A DNA stretch of 64,000 nucleotides from Ruminococcus sp. AF41-9 (GTDB lineage: Bacteria; Bacillota; Clostridia; Lachnospirales; Lachnospiraceae): assembly GCF_003477525.1 (NCBI RefSeq), contig NZ_QUDO01000008.1, forward strand, positions 48,445 to 112,444, given 5' to 3'. The translations under genes and the position numbers were made by a program. Positions 16,923-24,965 of this stretch are shown here, piece by piece (position 1 is the first letter of the stretch; every line of letters begins with the position of its first letter). The notes beneath the pieces are model-generated. The model saw only the letters and a program-made list of their open reading frames with translations. It did not search any database and had not been told where the DNA came from.

Positions 16923-18848
16923 ATGAAATTTAATGCAATGTTCCAGCCGATCAATATCGGACCAATGACAGTAAAGAACCGTTTCGTAGTTCCGCCAATG
17001 GGAAACAACTTTGCAAACACAGACGGAAGCATGAGCGAACAGTCTGTAGCTTATTATCGTGAAAGAGCAAAAGGCGGTTTCGGTCTGATCACAATCGAAG
17101 CAACCGTAGTCCATAAAGGCGCAAAAGGCGGCCCGCGCAAACCTTGCCTTTATGATGATTCCACAATCGAAAGCTTCCGCAAGGTAGTAGATGCCTGTCA
17201 TGCAGAGGGCGCAAAAGTTTCCGTACAGCTTCAGAATGCAGGTCCGGAAGGAAATGCAAAGAACGCAGGTGCACCGATCGAGGCAGCTACAAGCATTCCC
17301 TCAGACTGCGGAAGAGATACACCGAAGGAAGTTACAACTGAAGAAGTTTATGAACTGGTAAAAGGTTATGGTCTCGCAGCAAAGAGAGCCATGGAAGCAG
17401 GCGTAGATGCAGTTGAGATCCATATGGCACACGGCTATCTGGTAAGCACTTTCCTTTCCCCAAGAACAAACAAGAGACTGGACGAGTTCGGCGGTTCTTT
17501 TGAGAACAGAATGCGTTTCTCCCGTCTGATCATCGAAGAAGTAAAGAAGATGACAGAAGGAAAAATCGCAGTTCTTGCCAGAATCAACAGCTGCGACGAA
17601 GTACCTGGCGGTCTTGATGTGCATGACAGTGCTGCAATCGCTGCATATCTGGAAAGCTGCGGACTGGATGCCATTCATGTATCCCGTGCCGTTCATATCC
17701 GTGATGAATTTATGTGGGCGCCGACAGTGACACACGGTGGTTTCTCCGCTTCTCAGGTAGAAGAGATTAAACGTGCCGTATCTATCCCGGTGATCACAGT
17801 TGGACGTTATACAGAGCCACAGTTTGCTGAATTAATGGTAAAAGAAGGACGCTGCGACCTGGTTGCATTCGGCCGTCAGAGCCTTGCAGATCCGCGTATG
17901 CCGTTAAAAGCACAGGAAGAAAGACTCGAAGATATGATCCCATGTATCGCATGTCTTCAGGGCTGTGTGGCAAACATGTATGCAGGAAACCCGATCTGCT
18001 GTCTTGCAAATCCGTTCCTCGGACATGAATCTCAGGAGATCGCTCCGGCAGAAAAGGCTAAGAAAGTAATGGTAATCGGCGGCGGTGTTGCAGGTCTCTG
18101 CGCTGCATTTATCGCACAGGAAAAGGGTCATCAGGTAACACTTTATGAATCAAGTGACAAACTTGGCGGAAACATGCGTCTTGCAGCTTATCCTCCGGGA
18201 AAAGGCGACATCACAAATATGATCCGCAGCTATATCGTCCGCTGCCAGAAAGCAGGCGTGACAATCAAAATGAATCAGGAAGTAACTCTGGATCTTATCA
18301 AAGAAGAAAAACCAGACAGCGTAATTGTTGCTTCCGGTTCCAGAACACTGATCCTTCCGATCGAAGGAATCGACAATCCTGCAATCATTCACGGCTCCGA
18401 CCTTCTTGACGGTAAGAGAGCAGCAGGAAAGAAAGTCCTGGTTGTAGGCGGCGGAATGGTCGGATGCGAAACAGCAGCATTCCTTGGCGAGCAGAATCAT
18501 GACGTAACAGTCATCGAGTTCAGAGATACTGTTGGTGCGGATGTGATCCACGAGCATAGAGTTTACCTGATGAAAGACTTCGAAGATTACGGAATCAAGG
18601 AGATCACAGGTGCAAAAGTATGCAAGTTCTATGAAGACGGCGTAGAGTACGAGACAGCAGACGGACAGAGACACGAGTCCAGAGGATACGACTCCGTCAT
18701 TCTTTCTATGGGATTCAGAAACTACAATCCATTTGGCGAAGAAATCAAGGCAATCGTACCGGATACTTACGTGATCGGTGATGCAATCCGCGCAAGAAGA
18801 GCACTGGATGCTACAAAGGAAGCATATGAGGTAGCTTCTGTATTATGA
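16923..18848 (+). CDS. Old-Yellow-Enzyme family NADH:flavin oxidoreductase with Fe-S and FAD domains (first copy)
   Basis: A 641-residue relative of 2,4-dienoyl-CoA reductase, trimethylamine dehydrogenase and BaiCD. Residues 1-330 form an FMN TIM barrel (VKNRFVVPPMG, EIHMAHGYLVSTFLSP). Next is a 4Fe-4S motif C341-x2-C344-x3-C348 with a further Cys about 11 residues on. An FAD-binding GGGVAG follows near residue 382 and an NAD(P)H-binding GGGMVG near 505. Such enzymes reduce activated C=C bonds anaerobically. Beside shikimate genes, the ring alkene of 3-dehydroshikimate is a plausible substrate; this is inference. GGAG lies 8 nt before the ATG. Confidence 0.85.
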   Translation: MKFNAMFQPINIGPMTVKNRFVVPPMGNNFANTDGSMSEQSVAYYRERAKGGFGLITIEATVVHKGAKGGPRKPCLYDDSTIESFRKVVDACHAEGAKVSVQLQNAGPEGNAKNAGAPIEAATSIPSDCGRDTPKEVTTEEVYELVKGYGLAAKRAMEAGVDAVEIHMAHGYLVSTFLSPRTNKRLDEFGGSFENRMRFSRLIIEEVKKMTEGKIAVLARINSCDEVPGGLDVHDSAAIAAYLESCGLDAIHVSRAVHIRDEFMWAPTVTHGGFSASQVEEIKRAVSIPVITVGRYTEPQFAELMVKEGRCDLVAFGRQSLADPRMPLKAQEERLEDMIPCIACLQGCVANMYAGNPICCLANPFLGHESQEIAPAEKAKKVMVIGGGVAGLCAAFIAQEKGHQVTLYESSDKLGGNMRLAAYPPGKGDITNMIRSYIVRCQKAGVTIKMNQEVTLDLIKEEKPDSVIVASGSRTLILPIEGIDNPAIIHGSDLLDGKRAAGKKVLVVGGGMVGCETAAFLGEQNHDVTVIEFRDTVGADVIHEHRVYLMKDFEDYGIKEITGAKVCKFYEDGVEYETADGQRHESRGYDSVILSMGFRNYNPFGEEIKAIVPDTYVIGDAIRARRALDATKEAYEVASVL

Positions 18849-19061
18849 TTACAACAATAGAATAAAAACTGTCTCAATAACAAAAAAAGCAGGCAGTGGA
18901 AGGAACGGTTACTGTTTATTTTATAGTTGCAATCAGGATCATCTGTATGATATTATCAGCGAACAGTAACTGGAGAATGATTTTACAAATGAAAAATATC
19001 CGGATACATATATAAAACATATCTGGATGCTGACAAAAATATTTCAGGAGGCAAAAAGGAA

Positions 19062-19946
19062 ATGGAACAGAGAATCAAAGGAACAACAGGATTAATGGCA
19101 CTCATCGGAAGCCCAGTAGGACATTCAGGATCACCGGCAATGTACAACTTCAGCTTCCGCTATCACAACCTTGACTATGCTTACATGGCATTTGACATCA
19201 AGGAAGACCAGGTTCCGGCTGCTCTGGATGCGATCCGTCTTTTCAAAATGAGAGGCGCAAACGTAACCATGCCATGCAAGAACGAAGTTGCAAAACATAT
19301 GGACGAACTCTCACCGGCTGCCAGAATCATCGGTGCAGTTAACACAATCGTAAACGAAGATGGCAAACTGGTAGGACACATTACAGATGGTGTCGGCTTT
19401 GTGCGCAACTTAAAAGAACACGGCGTTGACGTGAAAGGCAAAAAAATGGTAGTTCTCGGTGCCGGCGGTGCTGCAACAGCAATCCAGGTACAGTGCGCAT
19501 TAGACGGAGCAGAATCCATTTCCATTTTCAATCCGAAAGACCCATTCTTTGCACGTGCAGAGTCAACAGCAGAGAAACTGAAAAAAGAAACACCGGACTG
19601 CAAAGTTCAGGTATTTGATCTGGAAGATGAGGCAAAACTGAAAGAAGAGGTTGCAAATGCAGACATTCTTGTAAACGCTACCCTTGCAGGTATGAAACCT
19701 CACGAAGAACTCACTCTGATCAAAGACAAATCCATGTTCCGTCCTGACCTTGTAGTAGCAGATGTTGTTTACAATCCTGCTGAAACAAGAATGGTAAAAG
19801 AGGCCAAAGAAGCAGGCTGCAAGCTTGCAATCGGCGGAAAAGGAATGCTGTTATGGCAGGGAGCAGAAGCTTACAAACTTTACACAGGACTGGAAATGCC
19901 AACTGCTGAATACCAGAAATTCCAGGAAGAAAACGAAAACAAATAA
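19062..19946 (+). CDS. quinate/shikimate dehydrogenase, YdiB-like (first copy)
   Basis: NAD(P)-dependent oxidoreductase of 294 residues interconverting quinate/3-dehydroquinate and shikimate/3-dehydroshikimate. Visible: the Ser pair in HSGSPAMYN, the catalytic-Lys block NVTMPCKNE, GAVNTIV, and the Rossmann GAGGAATAI. It is closer to YdiB than to biosynthetic AroE (LKMRGANVTMP, GMLLWQGAEAYKLYTG). The usual GxNTDG loop reads GHITDG, losing the Asn but keeping the Asp. It lies 213 nt after the flavin reductase and 33 nt before an MFS gene. That 213-nt gap has a long-range inverted repeat, GTTACTGTT (18908) and AACAGTAAC (18962). Confidence 0.88.
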   Translation: MEQRIKGTTGLMALIGSPVGHSGSPAMYNFSFRYHNLDYAYMAFDIKEDQVPAALDAIRLFKMRGANVTMPCKNEVAKHMDELSPAARIIGAVNTIVNEDGKLVGHITDGVGFVRNLKEHGVDVKGKKMVVLGAGGAATAIQVQCALDGAESISIFNPKDPFFARAESTAEKLKKETPDCKVQVFDLEDEAKLKEEVANADILVNATLAGMKPHEELTLIKDKSMFRPDLVVADVVYNPAETRMVKEAKEAGCKLAIGGKGMLLWQGAEAYKLYTGLEMPTAEYQKFQEENENK

Positions 19947-19979
19947 TACTACAAACACCTTGAAATGTAGGAGATTAAA

Positions 19980-21179
19980 ATGAAACAGAAAACAAATAAA
20001 ATGCTCATTTTCACCTCTCTTGCAGCATATTTTACCTATTTCATCCATGGAATCGGTGCCTCTATCCTCGGGCAGTACAAACCGGAGTTTGCGGCTGCCT
20101 GGGGTGCCAAAACTCTGGCGGACGGCACTCTGGATGTAAGTATGGTAGTATCTGTAATTGCGGCACTTGGACTGGGACGTCTGATTTCCCTTCCGTTCTC
20201 AGGTCCTCTCTCAGATAAATACGGACGAAGACTGAGCGGAATCATCGGTGTGCTCTGTTATGTGGCATACTTTTTTGGAATGGCAAATTCCACGTCCATG
20301 GCAATGGGATATGCGTTTGCAGTGATCGGTGGAATTGCGAACTCTTTCCTTGACACCTGCGTAAGCCCGACCTGCATGGAAATCTATGTAAATAATCCGT
20401 CAGTAGCGAATCTGTTTACGAAATTCTCCATCTGCCTGAGTCAGTTCCTGCTTCCGTTCCTGATCGGTATTGTAGCATCTGCAAATATGTCTTATAAGAC
20501 AATCTTTATCGTTGCAGGTATTGCAATCTTTATCGACGGAATCCTGATCCTGATCCTTCCTTTCCCTGAAAGAAAGAAGGCAGCAGAAGCAAAAGAGGAT
20601 AAAAAGAAATCCGGACACAAGATTTCTCCGGCAGCGATCGCAGCAATCCTGATCGGATTTACAAGTTCTTCCACCTTTATGCTGTGGCTGAACTGCAACC
20701 AGGAGCTTGCACGTTCCTATGGAATGTCCGATCCATCCAAGATCCAGTCTCTGTATGCACTGGGAACCGCAGTTGCGATCCTTGCAACCGCAGCCTTTAT
20801 TAAAAAAGGTTTAAAAGAGATCAATGTACTGATCATTTATCCACTGATCTCTACCATTATGCTTGCACTCTGTTACTTTATCCAGGCTCCGTTTATCTGT
20901 CTGGTCGGTGGTTTCGTGATCGGTTATGCAGGTGCCGGCGGTGTGCTTCAGCTTGCAGTTTCCACCACAGCAGAGTTTTTCCCGGACAGTAAGGGAACAG
21001 CGACTTCTCTGGTAATGATCGCATCCAGTATCGCAAACTATACAATCTTAAGCCTTGCCGGATATATTACCAAAGTCGGTGGAAGTGGTGCTCCGAGAAT
21101 GATCCTTCTTCTGAACATGGCAGTAACCATCGTTGGTATCCTGCTCGCCCTCTTTGTAAAGAAGAACAGAAACAAATAA
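19980..21179 (+). CDS. MFS transporter, candidate quinate/shikimate permease
   Basis: This 399-residue, 12-helix major facilitator has the loop 2-3 motif as GPLSDKYGRRLSG and a charged central loop (ERKKAAEAKEDKKKSGHK). It begins MKQKTNKMLIFTSLAAYFTY. Position directly after the quinate/shikimate dehydrogenase suggests uptake of a cyclohexane carboxylate such as quinate or shikimate, but substrate cannot be read from sequence. The start follows GTAGGAG at a short spacing. Confidence 0.82.
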   Translation: MKQKTNKMLIFTSLAAYFTYFIHGIGASILGQYKPEFAAAWGAKTLADGTLDVSMVVSVIAALGLGRLISLPFSGPLSDKYGRRLSGIIGVLCYVAYFFGMANSTSMAMGYAFAVIGGIANSFLDTCVSPTCMEIYVNNPSVANLFTKFSICLSQFLLPFLIGIVASANMSYKTIFIVAGIAIFIDGILILILPFPERKKAAEAKEDKKKSGHKISPAAIAAILIGFTSSSTFMLWLNCNQELARSYGMSDPSKIQSLYALGTAVAILATAAFIKKGLKEINVLIIYPLISTIMLALCYFIQAPFICLVGGFVIGYAGAGGVLQLAVSTTAEFFPDSKGTATSLVMIASSIANYTILSLAGYITKVGGSGAPRMILLLNMAVTIVGILLALFVKKNRNK

Positions 21180-21218
21180 GCTACAGAAACAAACAAGTTA
21201 CAGAAATCCCGTGATGTT

Positions 21219-21291
21219 GAAATCCAATTCAACCGGAGATACGTTTGGACGTTACAAGTTTCAAATTCATTTTCCGGTCAGATTGGATTTC
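21219..21291 (+). promoter_or_regulatory. imperfect hairpin between the two transporter genes
   Basis: GAAATCCAAT (21219-21228) pairs with ATTGGATTTC (21282-21291), with an inner CCGGA/TCCGG pair (21233-21237 and 21273-21277). The following bases are T-rich but not a clean U-tract. It may be an attenuator or weak terminator separating the permease at 21383. Confidence 0.45.
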
Positions 21292-21382
21292 GTTTTCCAT
21301 TAGATTGTTTAATAATTAACAAAATAGATAGAAAATACATGACAAAACATAGAAATAATCTAACAATTCACTGAAAAGGAGA

Positions 21383-22774
21383 ATGTGTATGGCACATACA
21401 AGAACACAAAAAAGAGAAAATGAACTGCCCTACATCCCCTTTGGACCATTTCAGATAAGACTTCCGTTTATTCATTATAAGATAGAATCTGTTGAGTTCA
21501 TTCAGGGTCTGATCCTGGGCGTTACTGCACTGGCTGCTGTTCCTTATCTGGAGCAGTATCTGGGGCTTCCTTATGAACTGGCGTGGAGCTGTGTAATTAT
21601 TGAGACATTTCTCTATCTGCTGCACAGTCTGCTGGGTGATCCGGTCGTACCGGGATGGATCACACCGACACTGCCGTTAACCATTGTATTTCTGGAAGGT
21701 TTCCCAATGGGAAAAGAACGAATACAGGCGATGATCGCACTGCAGATGCTGGTAGGTCTTGTGTTTATCTTTATGGGTGTGACGAAGCTGGCGGATAAGT
21801 TTGTCCATGCGGTACCGGATTCGGTCAAAGGCGGTATCCTGCTTGCAGCACCGGTCACTGTTATGGCAGGACAGCTCGGTGAAGGCGGGAACATGCATAA
21901 ATATCCGCTGGCGATCGTAGCGGGTGTTGGCCTGCTGATCCTGATCAGTTTCTCTGACAAATACCAGGAGAAGAGAAAGACCAGCAAATTTCTTGATCTG
22001 GTTGCCAGATATGGAAATCTGTTCCCATATCTTCTTGCAATGATAGTAGGACTTCTGGTTGGCGAACTGGATGCACCAGGACTGGAGATCGGAACTTTCA
22101 TCCGTCTTCCACATTTTCGTGAAGTGATTGATCAGGTAAGCATCTTTGGCGTTGGCATTCCGCCGGTATCTATGTTTGTAAAAGCTTTGCCGCTGGCACT
22201 GGTATGTTATCTGATTGCATTTGGTGATTTTGTTACAACAGAGACTCTGGTAAGAGAAGCGAGACAGGCACGTGACGATGAGTACATTGATTTCAATTCC
22301 AGCCGTTCCAATCTGGTCAGCGGTCTGAGAAACCTGATCCTGTCCATTATCGCACCATTTCCGCCGCTTTCCGGCCCGTTATGGGTGGGAATGACAGTTT
22401 CCGTATCCATGCGTTACAGAGAAGGAAAGAAAGCCATGAAATCTCTCCTCGGAGGAATGTCCTCTTTCCGGCTGGCTACATTTTTGAGTGTCATGATCAT
22501 TCCGGTAGTAAGCTTCTTCCGCCCGATCTTTGGCGTAGGATCCTCCATCACTCTGATGTTCCAGGCATTTGTATGTGCAAGGATCGGTATGGATTACTGC
22601 AAGAGCGACAGAGACAAGATGATTGCCGGTGTTATGGCAGCAGTCCTTGCCACACAGGGAACTGCGTGGGCATCCGCATGGGCACTTGCAGTCGGTTTCG
22701 GACTGAACATTTTCCTGTCAAACTGGAGTCCATTTGAAAAGAAAAAAGAGCAGAAAGAAAATTTTGAAGCATAA
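21383..22774 (+). CDS. NCS2/SLC23-like membrane permease
   Basis: This 463-residue integral membrane protein has about 12 hydrophobic segments: EFIQGLILGVTALAAVPYL, then ILLAAPVTVMAGQLGEGG, ALPLALVCYLIAFGDFVTTE and LSIIAPFPPLSGPLW. The PPLSG and GDFVTTE features recall the nucleobase/ascorbate (NCS2) fold, which also includes carriers of other anions. As a neighbour of quinate/shikimate genes it may carry a related organic acid. Family placement is by eye and uncertain. GGAG lies upstream of the ATG. Confidence 0.55.
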   Translation: MCMAHTRTQKRENELPYIPFGPFQIRLPFIHYKIESVEFIQGLILGVTALAAVPYLEQYLGLPYELAWSCVIIETFLYLLHSLLGDPVVPGWITPTLPLTIVFLEGFPMGKERIQAMIALQMLVGLVFIFMGVTKLADKFVHAVPDSVKGGILLAAPVTVMAGQLGEGGNMHKYPLAIVAGVGLLILISFSDKYQEKRKTSKFLDLVARYGNLFPYLLAMIVGLLVGELDAPGLEIGTFIRLPHFREVIDQVSIFGVGIPPVSMFVKALPLALVCYLIAFGDFVTTETLVREARQARDDEYIDFNSSRSNLVSGLRNLILSIIAPFPPLSGPLWVGMTVSVSMRYREGKKAMKSLLGGMSSFRLATFLSVMIIPVVSFFRPIFGVGSSITLMFQAFVCARIGMDYCKSDRDKMIAGVMAAVLATQGTAWASAWALAVGFGLNIFLSNWSPFEKKKEQKENFEA

Positions 22775-22800
22775 AGTAAAAGATGGATAGTTTTATAAAG

Positions 22801-22854
22801 AAAAAGAAGGATAATTGCACAGGCATGAAAAATGCAGAAATTATCCTTCTTTTT
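22801..22854 (+). terminator. terminator after the permease
   Basis: AAAAAGAAGGATAATT (22801-22816) and AATTATCCTTCTTTTT (22839-22854) form a perfect 16-bp stem ending in T5. It closes the rightward half of the island. The gap that follows (22855-23037) holds a second weaker hairpin near 22895-22925 and no gene. Confidence 0.88.
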
Positions 22855-23037
22855 GTATGCGTGGAATATGTCGCTTCCTGATTACAGGAAATAAACCGGA
22901 CTGAAGACCCTGCCATTTTCAGGCAAGGTCTTTGTCGTGGAGATTTTCATCAAAAAATTTAAGGAGTATTATTTGATCAAAGTTATTGACATTTTTATCG
23001 GATAACAACCGAAAATACGAAGTATCCGATGAATTCA

Positions 23038-23799
23038 TTATAAACTGCTGTGAATGATATCCAGTACCTGTTTTAATTCATGCACACCAATCTGTCCCGG
23101 AGCGGAAGCCTTGGAAGCAGCGCCGAAAGTGAGAGCTGAGCCGAATGTCTCACCTGTCAGACGGCTGACAACGCCTGTTCCTGCCATAGACATGGTAATG
23201 ATCGGACGGTCTGCATATTTCTCAGACATTTCCAGAGTAGCGGAGAGCAGTGTAAGGACATCCTGTTTGCAGGTCGGCATAACAGCCATTTTCGGAATAT
23301 CTGCACCGAAATCCTGCATCATGCGAAGACGTCTGATGATTTCAGCTTTCTCCGGAGTCTTAAAGAAATCATGGTTGGAAGCAATTACTTTTACACCAGC
23401 TTCATGAGCTGCATCGATGATCGTCTTGACAACATCATCGCCTGTAAATGCTTCTACATCGATTAAATCTACATAACCGCTCTGAGCTGCTGCAATATTT
23501 AAAGCAGTATAATCACTTACAGAAATCTCTTTTTCACCGCCTTCTTTGGAGGTACGGAAGGTAAGGAGAAGCGGGATGTCTTTTAAGACTTCCTGAAGCT
23601 CTTTCGCGGTTTCCAATACTTTTTCAGTAGTAAAGACATCGTCGAACCAGTCAACACGCCACTCAACCACATCAACCGGGAGAGCGGTGATCTTTTTTGC
23701 TTCTTCGAGAATGTCTGTTTTTGTTTTTCCAACGATCGGAACGCAGATCTTCGGTCTGCCTTCACCGATCACAATGTTTTTTACCTGAACTGTGTTCAT
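23038..23799 (-). CDS. aroD: type I 3-dehydroquinate dehydratase
   Basis: Schiff-base dehydratase of 253 residues converting 3-dehydroquinate to 3-dehydroshikimate. Visible: VEWRVDWFDD near the N-terminus, the catalytic His in ASNHDFF, the Schiff-base Lys in PKMAVMP, and the C-terminal TMSMAGTGVVSRLTGE and SAPGQ loop. Type I enzymes serve either biosynthesis or catabolism. Placement between two quinate/shikimate dehydrogenases argues for catabolism here. Transcribed leftward, 175 nt downstream of the second dehydrogenase, so probably in the same leftward operon. Confidence 0.92.
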   Translation of the reverse strand: MNTVQVKNIVIGEGRPKICVPIVGKTKTDILEEAKKITALPVDVVEWRVDWFDDVFTTEKVLETAKELQEVLKDIPLLLTFRTSKEGGEKEISVSDYTALNIAAAQSGYVDLIDVEAFTGDDVVKTIIDAAHEAGVKVIASNHDFFKTPEKAEIIRRLRMMQDFGADIPKMAVMPTCKQDVLTLLSATLEMSEKYADRPIITMSMAGTGVVSRLTGETFGSALTFGAASKASAPGQIGVHELKQVLDIIHSSL

Positions 23800-23974
23800 T
23801 TTCTTATCCTCATATTTCTTATATTAAGAATAACCGCATACACATTAAAAGCAAACTGCAGGACATGTACATCTTTGCGCGGAGTTATATATTCAGTACA
23901 TCTCCTGCATTATGCCGAAAAGCGGTATATATCAAATATCATGAGACAGTCAATTGACTGCATGATATGATATA

Positions 23975-24853
23975 TCAGTCATCATAGGAGATGTGAAGAA
24001 TCTCTTTCATATGTTCAATTGGCATTGGTTCGCCTGTCCATAACTCAAATGCTGCGGAACCCTGGAATAACATCATGCCCAGACCGTTCATAGTCTTGCA
24101 TCCTGCCTCTTTTGCCATGGAACGCATCTTTGTTTCCAGCGGAGAGTAAGGAACATCTACAACGATCAGTTCAGGACGGAAATAAGACTTGTCCGGAACA
24201 ACGGACTGGCCTTCCAGAGGTTTCATTCCGACACCTGTCGCATTCACGAAGATGTAGCTGTCGTCCATTTCCTCTTTCAGTTTGTCGAGGTCTGCCAGAT
24301 CATAGAGAACTGCATGGCAGGAAGTCTTTGTGTTGATCTTCTCTACTGTGGATACTGCACGATCCCAGAATTCATCCTTACGGTTGAAAATGGTGATCTC
24401 TGCAACACCGTCTAAAGCAGCCTGGATCTCGATGGCAGTAGCAGCACCGCCTGCACCGACGATCGTCATTTTCTTTCCGATCACATCGATATCGTTGTCT
24501 TTCAGAGCAGACATAAATCCGATACCATCTGTGATATGACCGGTCAGATGACCATTGTCGTTAACGATTGTGTTGACTGCACCACATAACTGGGCTGCAG
24601 GAGAGAGTTCATCCAGATATTTTCCAACCAGAGTCTTGTTTGGCATGGAAACATTGGAACCTCTCATTTTCAGAGTACGGATCGCTTTTACTGCGTCCTC
24701 GATTTCATCAGCGCCAACCTCGAATGCGAGGTAAGCGTAGTCATACCCGAGTTTTGCAAAAGCCTCATTCTGCATTGCAGGAGAGCTGGAGTGACGGATC
24801 GGGTAAGCCATCAGACCGATTAATTCAGTATGTCCGGTAATTCTTTCTGCCAT
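23975..24853 (-). CDS. ydiB: quinate/shikimate dehydrogenase, YdiB-like (second copy)
   Basis: A 292-residue paralogue of the gene at 19062 and very close in wording to E. coli YdiB: AYPIRHSSSPAMQNEAF, LKMRGSNVSMPNK, DELSPAAQLCGAVNTIVND, FNRKDEFWDRA. The catalytic Lys (MPNK) and Asp (ITDG) are present, and GHITDG again replaces GxNTDG. The Rossmann motif is GAGGAATAI. Expected reaction is NAD(P)-dependent oxidation of quinate or shikimate. The paralogues differ throughout, so they probably have distinct preferred substrates. It lies 112 nt downstream of the second flavin reductase. Confidence 0.9.
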   Translation of the reverse strand: MAERITGHTELIGLMAYPIRHSSSPAMQNEAFAKLGYDYAYLAFEVGADEIEDAVKAIRTLKMRGSNVSMPNKTLVGKYLDELSPAAQLCGAVNTIVNDNGHLTGHITDGIGFMSALKDNDIDVIGKKMTIVGAGGAATAIEIQAALDGVAEITIFNRKDEFWDRAVSTVEKINTKTSCHAVLYDLADLDKLKEEMDDSYIFVNATGVGMKPLEGQSVVPDKSYFRPELIVVDVPYSPLETKMRSMAKEAGCKTMNGLGMMLFQGSAAFELWTGEPMPIEHMKEILHISYDD

Positions 24854-24965
24854 TATAATAGCCCCTTTCGTGATTCATTGTAAAGGTCTGCTTTTATTTT
24901 TGCGAGATCTTTTTTTATTGCATTTATTTATTATATTTATTGCATTCCTTTGTCAGCTTATCTGA

